DNA of 64,000 nt from Dulcicalothrix desertica PCC 7102 (GTDB lineage Bacteria > Cyanobacteriota > Cyanobacteriia > Cyanobacteriales > Nostocaceae), in the NCBI RefSeq assembly GCF_003991905.1, contig NZ_RSCL01000009.1:119894-183893 (forward strand). The letters run 5' to 3'. Position numbers and translations under genes: made by a program. The notes beneath the pieces are model-generated. The model worked only from the letters and a program-made list of their open reading frames with translations. It did not search any database and was not told the DNA's origin. Each line of letters starts with the position of its first letter. Within the stretch, counting starts at the first letter, position 1. Shown here one piece after another: positions 1-8,802 of the stretch.

Positions 1-1065
1 ATATGTAAGAATTATTTGGATTGTATTGCTAAAGGCACTGCGATTACTTACGAAGAATATATAACTGTCAATAATGAGAATATTTGGGGTTTGACGACGC
101 TTAACCCCATTAGAGATAATACAGGTAAAATTTATCGGTTAGTTGGGACTGTAACTGAAATTACAGAACTAAAAAAGACACAATCTCAACTTCAAGCTCA
201 AGCTACTGAGTTAGAAGCAGCACTAACTCAAATTGCTTCAACTCAAACTAAACTTATTCAAACCGAGAAAATGTTATCGTTAGGGCAATTGGTTGCTGGT
301 ATTGCTCACGAAATAAATAATCCTACAAATTTTATATTTGGTAATTTAGATTTTGCCCAAGAATATACAAATAATTTATTTGATTTAATCAAGCTTTATC
401 AAAAATATTATTCAAAACCTATAAAGATTATTCAAGATAAAATAAGCGCGATTGAACTAGATTTTATCATGACTGACTTACCTATGATACTTAGTTCAAT
501 GCAAGTCGGCGCTGAACGAATTATCAAAATAGTTTCTTCATTACGCACTTTCGCTCATATGGATGAAGCTGAATATAAAAAAGTAGATATTCACATTGGA
601 CTTGATAGTACATTAGATTTATTAGATTATCGGCTGAAACAGCAAAGTAAACGCGCCAAAATCGAAGTGATTAAAAATTATAGTAAATTACCTATAATTG
701 AATGTTATGCTGGACAACTGAATCAAGTATTTATGAATATCTTATTAAATGCGATTGATGCATTAGATGAAGCCGAAATAGCGCATCCAAAAATTATTAT
801 TTCCACAAGTTTAACGAAAAATAATTTAATATCAATTAGTATAACAGACAATGGTAATGGTATATGTCCAAATATACAAAAAAAACTATTTAATTTATTT
901 TTCACCACCAAACCAGTAGGTAAAGGTACAGGTATGGGACTACCTCTAAGCTACAAAATTATAACCGAAAAACACAACGGTATATTAGAATGTATCTCTA
1001 AACCCGGAGCAGGCGCCACCTTTATCATCAAAATTCCCCAAAGTGTGAAAGTGCGCTCGTGCTGA
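1..1065 (+). CDS. Sensor histidine kinase, 3' part (PAS/PAC - HisKA - HATPase)
   Basis: The reading frame is open from base 1, so the gene begins outside the window; the first in-frame TTG at 16 is not the true start. The first ~55 visible residues look like the end of a PAS/PAC sensory domain (IRDNTGKIYRLVGTVTEI), followed by a short coiled coil. The H-box LVAGIAHEINNP carries the phospho-accepting His. The ATP-binding domain shows the N-box (NQVFMNILLNAIDAL), G1 (DNGNGI) and G2 (GKGTGMGLPLS). It should autophosphorylate and pass phosphate to an unseen response regulator. The kinase core closely resembles that of the gene at 51130-52413, so the two are paralogues. The signal is unknown. Confidence 0.9.
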   Translation: MCKNYLDCIAKGTAITYEEYITVNNENIWGLTTLNPIRDNTGKIYRLVGTVTEITELKKTQSQLQAQATELEAALTQIASTQTKLIQTEKMLSLGQLVAGIAHEINNPTNFIFGNLDFAQEYTNNLFDLIKLYQKYYSKPIKIIQDKISAIELDFIMTDLPMILSSMQVGAERIIKIVSSLRTFAHMDEAEYKKVDIHIGLDSTLDLLDYRLKQQSKRAKIEVIKNYSKLPIIECYAGQLNQVFMNILLNAIDALDEAEIAHPKIIISTSLTKNNLISISITDNGNGICPNIQKKLFNLFFTTKPVGKGTGMGLPLSYKIITEKHNGILECISKPGAGATFIIKIPQSVKVRSC

Positions 1066-1091
1066 ATAGTAAGGTTTTTATTTTTTGCTAT

Positions 1092-1160
1092 TAACTCCTA
1101 ACTCCTAACTCCTAACTCCTAACTTTACTCAGTACTCAGCACTTTTTACTCAGCACTGAA
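1092..1160. repeat. Heptameric tandem repeats (TAACTCC and CTCAGCA types)
   Basis: Four exact copies of TAACTCC (1092-1119) and a variant are followed by degenerate CTCAGTA/CTCAGCA heptads up to about 1160. They match the short tandemly repeated repetitive (STRR-type) heptamers known from Nostocales. The array fills most of the gap before the ABC transporter operon. The same two heptads recur at 29536-29577 and 18229-18282. Confidence 0.85.
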
Positions 1161-1215
1161 TTATGAGATAGGCTAGATTGTAAAGCTTTGTAACGACAAT
1201 GAGGGGAAGTCTAGC

Positions 1216-1914
1216 TTGAGTTCTTTAATACAAATAAAAGACCTCCGTAAGGAGTTTGAGGAAGGCGCCAGTACTCGCACGGTTATTCATGACCTGAATA
1301 TAGAGTTCAGCGAGGGAGAGTTTATAGTTCTTTTGGGTCAGAGCGGTAGCGGCAAAAGTACGCTATTAAACCTCATTAGCGGTATCGAAAAGCCAACAGC
1401 GGGGACAGTCTTAATTAAAAACACCGCTATTACCGAACTTTCGGAGCGGGCGCGTACCTTATTCCGTCGCGATAATATAGGGTTTATATTCCAGTTTTTT
1501 AATTTAATTCCCACTTTAACGGTATTGGAGAATATCAGCCTACCTCTAGAGTTAGCAGGGAAAAAAGGGAAAGACTTAGAAAAACAGGCTTTAAGTTTAC
1601 TAGAGAAAGTCGGGTTAGCAGACAGATACAATACTTTTCCTGACAAACTTTCGGGAGGACAGCAGCAACGAGTCGCGATAGCGCGTGCTTTACTACATCA
1701 ACCAATGTTACTACTCGCCGATGAGCCAACAGGTAATTTAGATGAAGAGACAGGGGAAAAAGTTTTAAATTTACTGTTGGAACTTACGCGCGGTGCCAAT
1801 AAAACTCTGATTATGGCAACGCATAACCCAGCAATTGCGAGTTTAGCAAATAGAGTATTACGGATGCAAGATGGGCGCCTACAGGAAGTAATAACTAGAG
1901 AGGTGGCGGCATGA
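1216..1914 (+). CDS. ABC transporter ATP-binding protein, YbbA/LolD/MacB type
   Basis: A 232-residue nucleotide-binding subunit with Walker A (GQSGSGKST), Q-loop, signature [15 protein letters not shown], Walker B with catalytic Glu (LLADEPTG) and a switch His (MATHNP). The family powers FtsX-like permeases that move lipoproteins, peptides or hydrophobic compounds by mechanotransmission rather than classical import. The TTG start at 1216 is chosen because GAGGGGAAG lies about 7 bases upstream and the protein has the normal length. Its stop overlaps the start of the permease gene by four bases, so the two subunits are translationally coupled. The substrate cannot be told from sequence. Confidence 0.93.
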   Translation: MSSLIQIKDLRKEFEEGASTRTVIHDLNIEFSEGEFIVLLGQSGSGKSTLLNLISGIEKPTAGTVLIKNTAITELSERARTLFRRDNIGFIFQFFNLIPTLTVLENISLPLELAGKKGKDLEKQALSLLEKVGLADRYNTFPDKLSGGQQQRVAIARALLHQPMLLLADEPTGNLDEETGEKVLNLLLELTRGANKTLIMATHNPAIASLANRVLRMQDGRLQEVITREVAA

Positions 1915-4484
1915 GTGAGGTAATATCTAATCAACCTTTATTGCTGCTAACTTGGCGCCGTATCCGCAAAAACGCTTTTCAATACCTGTTATTTATCTTG
2001 GGTGTAGCGTTGGGTGTGGCGATGATGGTATCAATTGATTTAGCGAATGGTTCGGCACAGCGAGCTTTTTCGCTATCTACTGATGCAATTATTGGACATA
2101 CGACACATAGAATAGTTGCAGTTTCACCGAGTGGTATTGATGAAAGTTTGTATAGTCAGTTGAGGCGAAATATTGGTAATGTAAAAGCGGCGCCTATCGT
2201 TGAAGGTTATGTTAATTCTAAGCAGCTTGGTTCTCAACCTTTGCGGTTAGTAGGGGTGGACTTATTTGCAGAACCACCATTTCGTAACTATTTTAATGAT
2301 AATAGCCCTAAAAATACCGAAGGCGCCACTGCTTTTTTAACTCAACCTAACACTATCATCCTTCCTCAAGAACTAGCAACGCAATACCAGATATCAGCTG
2401 GAGATAATATAGCTCTAGAGTTATCAGGACATGATATCAACGTTAAAGTTGTTGGTTTAATTAACCCTGCGAATAATCTTACCCGCAGTGCTTTAAGCAG
2501 TATTCTATTTACAGATATTGCTACAGCCCAAGAAATTTTAGGTACAGTTGGTCATCTTAGCCATATTGATTTAATTTTAGATAATCAGCAACAGCAATCT
2601 GATATCGAGAAAATTTTACCAATAGGTGTCAAGCTAGATACTGCCGAAGCGCAAAAAAATGCAGTACAACAAATGACCGCTGCATTTGAACTCAATTTAA
2701 CCGCATTGAGTTTGCTTGCTTTAGTCGTTGGGATGTTTTTGATATACAACACCGTTACTTTTAGTGTAATTCAACGGCGCCCATTGTTTGGTGTATTGCG
2801 GTGTTTGGGTGTAACACCAGGTCAATTATTTACCCTAATCATCAGTGAATCTGCTGTACTCAGTATTATTGGTTCCTTACTAGGATTAGGTTTAGGGATA
2901 ATTCTGGGACGTGCAATAGTTGGTTTAATTACCCAAAGCATCAACGATTTTTACTTCGTCGTCAACGTCCAAAACGTAAGTATTTCCCCGTTGAGCTTGG
3001 CAAAAGGTTTATTAATAGGTGTTTTTGCCTCGCTGTTTGCTTCTGCTATTCCTGCTGTGGAAGCAATGCGAACTTCACCCCAAACAACCTTGCAACGTTC
3101 AAGCTTAGAAAGCAAAGTTCGTAGTTTACTACCTTGGTTGGTTTTAGCTTGGGCTGTATTTACTATACTCGGCGCCGGACTATTACGAATTGGAGGTGGT
3201 GGATTAATTCTTGGTTTTGCAGGTTTATTTGCAATATTACTCGCTGCTGCATTCTTAACACCACCTGTTACAGCATTTTTAATGGAGTCTTTAACCTCGG
3301 TAGGAAATTTACTTTTTGGTATAGTCGGTAAATTAGCAACGCGCGATATTGTTCGGTCTTTAAGTCGTACCTCAGTAGCAATTGCTGCCTTAATGGTTGC
3401 TGTCTCAGTAATTGTTGGGGTATCCATAATGATTGGTTCATTTAGAGGAACCGTTGTAGAATGGCTTGGCCAAACATTACAAGCAGATATTTACGTTACC
3501 CCTCCCAGCACCACAGCAAACCGTGTCTTGGGTAAAATATCACCCGAAGTCGTCAATGAAATGAAAACTTGGCGAGGTTGGGATGATTTTGTCACCTACA
3601 ATGAAACAGAAACCGTAGTCAAAGAATTTAATCGTCAAGTAAAATTAATCTCAGCAGATGGTGATGTTTCTCATGGTAGGCGCCCATATAGCTGGGTACG
3701 TAATAAAGGTGTAGACCCGTGGCAATATTTAGCAGATGGAAAAGGTGTTATTGTTTCCGAAGCATTACTAAATAGAGTCAACCTCACAACTCCACCCGAA
3801 CAAATAACCATTGAAACACCTGTAGGTTGGCGAAGTTTTCCGGTAATAGCAGTATTTTACGACTACTCAAACGACCGAGGCACAATTTTACTCGACAACG
3901 ATATATATGTAGACCTCTGGCAAGATAAAGATATTGCCTCCATCGGTTTATTCTTAAAACCAGGAGAACCAGTCGAAGAAATAGCACAAGCAATAAAAAC
4001 CCACTTTCAACCCAAACAAGGATTACTCGTTCAGTCTAACCGCACCTTACGCAACGGTTCATTAGAAATATTTGACCGCACCTTTGCCATTACCGACGCA
4101 TTGCGACTTTTAGCCATAGTTGTAGCATTTATTGGTGTACTCAGCGCATTAATGAGCTTACAACTCGAACGCACCCGCGAAACCGGAATTTTACGAGCAA
4201 ATGGAATGACACCCTTACAACTATGGGTAATGACATTTATCAAAACCGGACTAATGGGAGCAATAGCCGGATTACTCGCAATGCCATTAGGATACGTCTT
4301 AGCATGGATATTAATTTATGTAATTAACGTCCGTTCGTTCGGCTGGACATTACAAATGCAACTACAACCAAGTTACTTTTTACAAGCATTTGCCGTTGCC
4401 GTAATAGCCGCTATTTTAGCTGGAATTTATCCCGCTTGGCGCCTGGGTAACACAGTCATCGCATCAGCTATACGTCAAGAATAA
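1911..4484 (+). CDS. FtsX-like ABC transporter permease, YbbP type
   Basis: An 857-residue membrane protein with an N-terminal helix, a periplasmic MacB-PCD-like domain (about residues 45-250), three helices of a first FtsX domain, then a second copy of the arrangement ending in another FtsX domain with the usual RANGMTP-type cytoplasmic loop near residue 765. This double-FtsX layout and length fit YbbP rather than the ~400-residue MacB/LolC/DevC permeases. The ATG overlaps the upstream ATPase stop. Together they form a YbbA-YbbP-like exporter or extractor; the role of this family is poorly defined and no membrane-fusion protein is encoded next to it. Confidence 0.88.
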   Translation: MSEVISNQPLLLLTWRRIRKNAFQYLLFILGVALGVAMMVSIDLANGSAQRAFSLSTDAIIGHTTHRIVAVSPSGIDESLYSQLRRNIGNVKAAPIVEGYVNSKQLGSQPLRLVGVDLFAEPPFRNYFNDNSPKNTEGATAFLTQPNTIILPQELATQYQISAGDNIALELSGHDINVKVVGLINPANNLTRSALSSILFTDIATAQEILGTVGHLSHIDLILDNQQQQSDIEKILPIGVKLDTAEAQKNAVQQMTAAFELNLTALSLLALVVGMFLIYNTVTFSVIQRRPLFGVLRCLGVTPGQLFTLIISESAVLSIIGSLLGLGLGIILGRAIVGLITQSINDFYFVVNVQNVSISPLSLAKGLLIGVFASLFASAIPAVEAMRTSPQTTLQRSSLESKVRSLLPWLVLAWAVFTILGAGLLRIGGGGLILGFAGLFAILLAAAFLTPPVTAFLMESLTSVGNLLFGIVGKLATRDIVRSLSRTSVAIAALMVAVSVIVGVSIMIGSFRGTVVEWLGQTLQADIYVTPPSTTANRVLGKISPEVVNEMKTWRGWDDFVTYNETETVVKEFNRQVKLISADGDVSHGRRPYSWVRNKGVDPWQYLADGKGVIVSEALLNRVNLTTPPEQITIETPVGWRSFPVIAVFYDYSNDRGTILLDNDIYVDLWQDKDIASIGLFLKPGEPVEEIAQAIKTHFQPKQGLLVQSNRTLRNGSLEIFDRTFAITDALRLLAIVVAFIGVLSALMSLQLERTRETGILRANGMTPLQLWVMTFIKTGLMGAIAGLLAMPLGYVLAWILIYVINVRSFGWTLQMQLQPSYFLQAFAVAVIAAILAGIYPAWRLGNTVIASAIRQE

Positions 4485-4499
4485 TATTTCCACCATATG

Positions 4500-4625
4500 C
4501 AATTGTGAAATGCTCAATTGTGAAATGCTCAATTGTGAAATGCTCAATTGTGGAATGGGCAATTGTGGAATGGGCATCCTTGCCCGTTCCAAACTAATGG
4601 CGGGCAAGGATGCCCACCCCACAAG
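4500..4625. repeat. Palindromic GGGCAAGGATGCCC element with amplified 15-bp end
   Basis: Five consecutive 15-bp units CAATTGTGAAATGCT (the last two read CAATTGTGGAATGGG) occupy 4500-4574. They run directly into GCATCCTTGCCCGTTCC, and the inverted arm GGGCAAGGATGCCC lies at 4602-4615. The same palindrome family occurs near 5980, 30285, 31780, 36885, 55505 and 58390. The last repeat unit equals the natural end of the element, so the array looks like a local expansion of its edge. It occupies much of the 334-base gap after the permease. Confidence 0.85.
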
Positions 4626-4680
4626 AAAATTTTAGGTATTTTTTTATTTAGAAGCCTTTAATGCAATAGCAGCATAGAAT

Positions 4681-4746
4681 GTAGGGTGCGTTACTGCTTT
4701 AATAAACTCAAATTAAACGAAAAATATAATAGCAGTAACGCACCAT
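4681..4746. repeat. GTAGGGTGCGT...ACGCACCAT inverted-repeat element
   Basis: A ~65-bp segment begins GTAGGGTGCGTTACTGC and ends GCAGTAACGCACCAT, so its ends are long inverted repeats. Related elements lie at 28204-28270, 35503-35571 and 50374-50442. It has the size and structure of a small non-autonomous mobile or hairpin element. No gene is visible in it. Confidence 0.75.
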
Positions 4747-4818
4747 CAACAAGTGAACAATACCTTTATAGGCGCCATTTTAAAGGTTATGCTTTAATAA
4801 AAACTTATAAATTAGATA

Positions 4819-5265
4819 ATGAATACTTTACAAGATATCCAACGAAGAATAGCTGTTGCTTTTATATGGGAATATGATAGGTTAGGAGAATATAAAGCCT
4901 CACAATTATTTAGCTTAACACAATGGAATATTCCAGATTTTTTGGAAAGAGGCATAAAAGAAGGAATTGTTCAGTGGGCACAAAATTTTTACTTGACAAT
5001 GGAAGATTTATCTTACCTAAAACAAGAAACTAAGGAAAAAATCATTTTGGAACAATACCAGATATTTGTACTTTTACCCAATGGTGTCTCTGGAGAAAAA
5101 GCTATTTACGACACTCATTTGATTCTTAAGCAAATGGGTGGAACTCTAGATGAAGACTCAATATTAAAGTTGGCGCAAGATTTTTTAAATAATCAATGTC
5201 AATGCCACCCTCTTCCCAACACATATCAAAGCGGCGGAAATAAAAACTTTTTTTACATCCGTTAA
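4819..5265 (+). CDS. Hypothetical protein, 148 residues
   Basis: I do not recognise a family. The protein is acidic to neutral with no signal peptide or membrane helix. Residues 1-75 are predicted helical, and the pattern resembles a winged-helix start (AFIWEYDRLGEYKASQLFSLTQWNIPDFLERG). The C-terminal half contains a CQC motif near residue 132 and a basic, aromatic tail. The ATG at 4819 lacks a strong ribosome-binding site. Its last four bases overlap the 3' end of the convergent gene at 5262-5531. A DNA-binding or accessory role is only a guess. Confidence 0.55.
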   Translation: MNTLQDIQRRIAVAFIWEYDRLGEYKASQLFSLTQWNIPDFLERGIKEGIVQWAQNFYLTMEDLSYLKQETKEKIILEQYQIFVLLPNGVSGEKAIYDTHLILKQMGGTLDEDSILKLAQDFLNNQCQCHPLPNTYQSGGNKNFFYIR

Positions 5266-5531
5266 AGAGGCTTTGAGTAAAGTAAACGTCTTACCCAAGG
5301 ACTTGAGCTATTCGTAACTCTTGCAATAGTTTTCTTTTCTATAAACCATCTATACGCTTCTAGCACAATTGCGGCGCCTTCGGGTGTTAACTCTTGTAAT
5401 ATTTTTGTTATAGCACCTACGTCATCTGATAATATTGCTTCTGTTACATCTTCAACTCGACCTTGTAGCACATAGCGATGCTTATCGATAAGGCTAACTA
5501 CAACAAGCGCGTATGGTTCTTTTGTTTGCAT
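5262..5531 (-). CDS. Hypothetical protein, 89 residues
   Basis: A small soluble protein that I do not recognise. The N-terminal part has a beta-rich pattern (EPYALVVVSLIDKHRYVLQGRVEDV) followed by helices around LTPEGAAIVLEAYRWFIEKKT. It has no Cys or His cluster, signal peptide or membrane helix. It starts at an ATG and converges with the hypothetical gene on the other strand, overlapping it by four bases. Codon use looks like that of neighbouring genes, so I take it as real. No function is proposed. Confidence 0.5.
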   Translation of the reverse strand: MQTKEPYALVVVSLIDKHRYVLQGRVEDVTEAILSDDVGAITKILQELTPEGAAIVLEAYRWFIEKKTIARVTNSSSPWVRRLLYSKPL

Positions 5532-5822
5532 TGTGATTTTACCGTCTTTTTGCTTATTTTAACAAAGTATTTAGCCAAAAGTCGGCGCCGATTGTCCTCA
5601 AATCAATACATCAGTACCTACACTTCTCCAATTAATAACCCGACAGAAAGCTATATCTTTTTTAGCACGCTCAAAACATTCAACGAATCCAGGTATATCT
5701 AGTACGTTATTATAAGTAGGTAAACATTTATTTTTATTACAACATTACTGTTTCAAGTTTCAAACATGTTATTTATAAAAAAAATTATGTTTAAAAGCAA
5801 GTAAGGGATTATAGCTCTCTTT
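5532..5822. other. Intergenic, no gene recognised
   Basis: AT-rich, 291 bases between a minus-strand hypothetical gene and a plus-strand pseudogene. It must hold both 5' regions, but no convincing promoter, RNA or repeat was seen apart from one GGCGCC inside TCGGCGCCGA near 5582. Confidence 0.4.
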
Positions 5823-6203
5823 GTGAAAATACCAGAAGATGCAGTGATACCAGAAGAAAAGCTGACACGCTATCTTTTGGTTCCGAGAATTAAAGATGAT
5901 AAATCAAAGTTTTTAGCACAAGCAGGATTTACACAAGATATAGCGGTTCCTATTCAAATGAAGTACACAATCACGGGCAGGGATGCCCGTTCCACAAGAG
6001 TTTTATTAACTTAATTTGTACCTGACTTGATTGAAAAATGCTATAACCCAAATGATTTATTAAATGCAATTAAGCAACTTGTACTCATAACCGACGCAGT
6101 AGAAGATAACATTAACGAATATGGAGTATTTTATACCGTTACGGGGGATTTACAAGGTCTTAGTGGTCGTAGCTTACCTGATATCTTGCACCTCTACGTA
6201 TAA
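5823..6203 (+). pseudogene. DUF6883-like gene broken by a palindromic repeat
   Basis: The first ~40 codons (MKIPEDAVIPEEKLTRYLL, then a KSKFLAQAGF-like helix) match the start of DUF6883 proteins as I know the family. The frame then runs into a copy of the GGGCAGGGATGCCC palindromic element (5978-6000) and stops at TAA (6012-6014). Exactly the same frame stays open for a further 62 codons, through NEYGVFYTVTGDLQGLSGRS, which resembles the DUF6883 core, and ends at 6201-6203. One in-frame stop plus the repeat has therefore split a 127-codon gene. The DUF4926 gene behind it supports this, because such genes are often neighbours. Function is unknown. Confidence 0.65.
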
Positions 6204-6413
6204 ATTTTTAATTTTCAACAAGCATGTTTTTAATATTACTGATTAATTTAGTTCATTTTAATGAACTTAAGTTTTAACCCTAGGCGGGTATGGGCATAAT
6301 AATAAAATTGGTAAATAAAGTTAGAAGTTACCAGTTGTAACAGTTTGGTTACAATCAATAAATGACGGAAGCTTTCGGTTTATCACCCTCAAATTTAAAA
6401 AGGACTAATTGTT

Positions 6414-6665
6414 ATGAAGCTTGAACTTTATCAGTACGTTGCCCTGTGTCGAGATATTCCAGAACACAACCTCAAGCGTGGAGATGTAGCGATGCTGATC
6501 GACTACGTAACCCATCCTGGCAACGAGGAAGATGGTTATATATTGGAAGTTTTTAATGCTGCGGGAGATTCTATAGCTGTTTTTGCGGTTCCAATGTCAG
6601 CAGTAGAAAAACTAGCTAGCGACGCGGTATTAGCAGTGCGCTCTTTAATGGGAACTGTTAACTAA
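6414..6665 (+). CDS. DUF4926 domain protein
   Basis: An 83-residue protein, essentially one DUF4926 domain: ELYQYVALCRDIPEHNLKRG, then DVAMLIDYV, GYILEVFNAAGDSIAVFAVP and a C-terminal EKLASDAVLAVRSL. The small beta-rich fold is common in cyanobacterial genomes beside DUF6883 genes, as here, and the pair is often discussed as toxin-antitoxin-like without proof. The ATG is preceded by AAAAAGGAC 9 bases upstream. The putative partner is broken, so this gene may be an orphan. Molecular function is unknown. Confidence 0.75.
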   Translation: MKLELYQYVALCRDIPEHNLKRGDVAMLIDYVTHPGNEEDGYILEVFNAAGDSIAVFAVPMSAVEKLASDAVLAVRSLMGTVN

Positions 6666-6777
6666 TCAAGAGCAATTACTAATGATGCTTGATAATGCGT
6701 CTCCTCGCACTATAATTCAGAAAAAACGTTAAACTAAAGCCACAACTGACGTTCATCAACACTTAGTAGGTATACCT

Positions 6778-7173
6778 GTGTACAAAGTTGAAGCACAAGT
6801 GGACACAAAGCAACTTTTACAAGCCGTTGAACAAATGCCTCAACCTGATTTTGAGACATTTGTAATACAGGTGTTAAAACTCCGCGCTCAACGCCAAGTT
6901 CAATCGCTTTCATTATCAGAGTCTGAATTAATATTGAAAATTAAGCAATCCATCCCTGATGATATTCAGCAGCAGTTTAATGAACTAATTGAGAAACAAC
7001 GTTCAATGGCACTCACTGATGCAGAACACGCTCGTCTAATTCAACTTACTGATCAAATTGAAGATTTAGATGCAAAACGTATCGAATATTTAGCTCAGTT
7101 AGCTCAATTAAAACAGAAATCACTTGTTGAAGTCATGCAAGATTTAAGCATTCACCCCCCTGCCTGTGTCTGA
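6778..7173 (+). CDS. Coiled-coil hypothetical protein paired with an HNH nuclease
   Basis: 131 residues, GTG start. The N-terminal third (VDTKQLLQAVEQMPQPDFET) resembles small cyanobacterial proteins encoded upstream of HNH or PIN genes. Residues 75-125 form a Leu/Ile-rich amphipathic helix likely to be a coiled coil. The 3' end overlaps the HNH gene by 8 bases, which indicates co-translation. A decayed copy of the 3' half of this gene joined to the HNH start is found at 13364-13575. By analogy with toxin-antitoxin layouts it could be the antitoxin-like partner of the nuclease; this is inference. No biochemical role is known to me. Confidence 0.7.
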   Translation: MYKVEAQVDTKQLLQAVEQMPQPDFETFVIQVLKLRAQRQVQSLSLSESELILKIKQSIPDDIQQQFNELIEKQRSMALTDAEHARLIQLTDQIEDLDAKRIEYLAQLAQLKQKSLVEVMQDLSIHPPACV

Positions 7174-7594
7174 AGATAGAGTTACTAATGAGCAGCGACG
7201 CATAGTAGTTGCGAGGGCTAAAGAATGTTGCGAGTACTGTCGCAGTCAAGTAAAGTTTGCGACTCAATCATTCTCTGTAGAACACATTACGCCTCGTTAC
7301 AAGGGTGGTAAAACAATCTTGGAAAATTTGGCACTATCATGCCAAGGTTGTAATAATCACAAGCACACTAAAACAGAAGCTTTAGACTCTACAACTCAAC
7401 AAATTGCCCCACTCTTTCATCCTCGCCAACAATCATGGCAAGAGCATTTTGCTTGGAATGAGGATTATACGCAAATTGTAGGATTGACTCCAACAGGGCG
7501 TGCGACGGTAAAAGAGTTACTCTTAAATAGACCAGGATTAGTTAATCTACGCCGTGTCCTTTTTGCTTCAGGAGAACATCCGCCTGGAGATTGA
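7166..7594 (+). CDS. HNH endonuclease
   Basis: A 142-residue protein whose residues 20-70 form an HNH nuclease: a CEYC zinc-binding pair, SVEHITPRYKGG with the catalytic His, the central Asn in LENLALSCQGCN, and HKHTK. The CxxC pairs should bind one structural zinc and the His-Asn-His core one catalytic metal. The C-terminal 60 residues (FHPRQQSWQEHFAW, TPTGRATVKELL) are typical of stand-alone cyanobacterial HNH proteins. The GTG start overlaps the upstream coiled-coil gene. It probably nicks or cuts DNA, but whether it acts in defence, mobility or as a toxin is open. Confidence 0.88.
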   Translation: MSEDRVTNEQRRIVVARAKECCEYCRSQVKFATQSFSVEHITPRYKGGKTILENLALSCQGCNNHKHTKTEALDSTTQQIAPLFHPRQQSWQEHFAWNEDYTQIVGLTPTGRATVKELLLNRPGLVNLRRVLFASGEHPPGD

Positions 7595-7690
7595 TGTAAA
7601 TGCGACAAACTTCACTAGTTAATTAAAAAATCAACGCTTGGGTGCTGGAAGTTGTGTTTAATAGGTATATTACATGACTTACCAGGCGCG
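7593..7690 (+). pseudogene. Internally deleted scrap of the gene at 14262-15161
   Basis: Bases 7593-7616 match the start region of the nucleotidyltransferase-like gene at 14255-14278. Bases 7617-7690 match 14386-14459, so about 107 bases are missing at the join. Where the intact gene has GGCGCC (14454), this copy reads GGCGCG. The reading frame is broken after eight codons, so the copy is non-functional. Confidence 0.8.
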
Positions 7691-7797
7691 GTAAATACTC
7701 TTCATACCAAAAAATTTCATATGTAAAATCCCCGTTCTCAATAACTAGTGACTGAGTAACGGGAAGCGTCATGATTGGCTAAATACAATCCGTAATA

Positions 7798-8724
7798 TTA
7801 ATTTTGGCTAAATAATCTATCTAAGAAATCAATCTTGACGGCAGAATTTATAATATCTTGTCCAGTACGACGATTTTTAAATTCCATATTATTGATGGCA
7901 ACAATATAGTATTGGTCGTCGATAGTGGCGATAATTGCACCACCGGAAGAACCACCAGCAGTGTCGCAATCGTGGAGTAAAAGGTTTGCTTCTTCTGAGG
8001 TAATGCTGCAACCTGCTTCAAATCCTGCTGTCATTCCGGGATTTGATTTGGGGAAATCTTTGGAATATCCGACAAAAAAGAATTTTTTCGGGTTACGAGT
8101 AAGAGTTGAGGTAGGTAGAGATTTCCATCCTAAATAACCATATTTGCGACCCAAGGGTTTATCGAGTACCAAAATTGCCCAGTCTTTGGAATTGTCTTGA
8201 AATCCATTTTTGAAATCAGTACCGTAAATAACTCTTTGTACTGAAGCAATATCTCTGGGGTTGCTAACTCTACCGTTGATAAAGTTGGGCATAAACTCAA
8301 TTTTTTTGCTCAAAACACCTGTTTCTGGATCGAGAACGCAGTGGGAATTGGTAAGGACGAGATTATCGTAAATCAATGTACCCGTGCAATGATAGCTTTT
8401 TGCGTCTGCGGTTGTTCCCTGCACTTTGCCAATTGTTGACCAAGGGTATTGGTTACTAGTCATGGGAATGCGGTCGTCCACACCATCGGGTATTCCGCGT
8501 TCTCCATTTGCTTTTTCTGAGCTTCCCAAACCATTGGGAATAAAGGGTTTTCCGTTTCCTGGTAGTTTTAATTGACTTGCATCTTGAAATTTCGTAAATT
8601 CGGGAGGTTTGGGATTGTTTTGTGCTTGGACTGATGTGTTTACAAATGTATGGACGCTGGCAGCAGTGAAAATTCCTGCGAATAAAAGAGCGAAAGATTT
8701 TTTCGAGAAAAGTTTGGTGTTCAT
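7798..8724 (-). CDS. Secreted trypsin/V8-like serine protease
   Basis: 308 residues with a signal peptide (hydrophobic run about 10-24, cleavage near VQAQ) and a propeptide-like stretch up to about residue 85. The S1 catalytic triad is visible: His in LTNSHC (~127), Asp in DWAILVLD (~184) and Ser in AGGSSGGAI (~258). The segment DDRIPMTSNQYPWSTIG resembles the mature start of glutamyl-endopeptidase/V8-like enzymes, which are made as zymogens. The gene lies 78 bases downstream of the TPR-CHAT gene on the same strand, and both products are exported, so they are probably one operon. It should act in the periplasm, envelope or medium; substrates are unknown. Confidence 0.88.
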   Translation of the reverse strand: MNTKLFSKKSFALLFAGIFTAASVHTFVNTSVQAQNNPKPPEFTKFQDASQLKLPGNGKPFIPNGLGSSEKANGERGIPDGVDDRIPMTSNQYPWSTIGKVQGTTADAKSYHCTGTLIYDNLVLTNSHCVLDPETGVLSKKIEFMPNFINGRVSNPRDIASVQRVIYGTDFKNGFQDNSKDWAILVLDKPLGRKYGYLGWKSLPTSTLTRNPKKFFFVGYSKDFPKSNPGMTAGFEAGCSITSEEANLLLHDCDTAGGSSGGAIIATIDDQYYIVAINNMEFKNRRTGQDIINSAVKIDFLDRLFSQN

Positions 8725-8802
8725 GTTGTTGGTACTCCTGAAGTAAAAGTTAGTAAAAGTTTCAAATTTGTTGAAAAGCTGAATTTGATGTATTGAAATA
8801 CC

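Noticed and set aside
4686-4877. 63-codon frame upstream of the gene at 4819
   Set aside because: It begins inside the GTAGGGTGCGT repeat and overlaps a better gene start.
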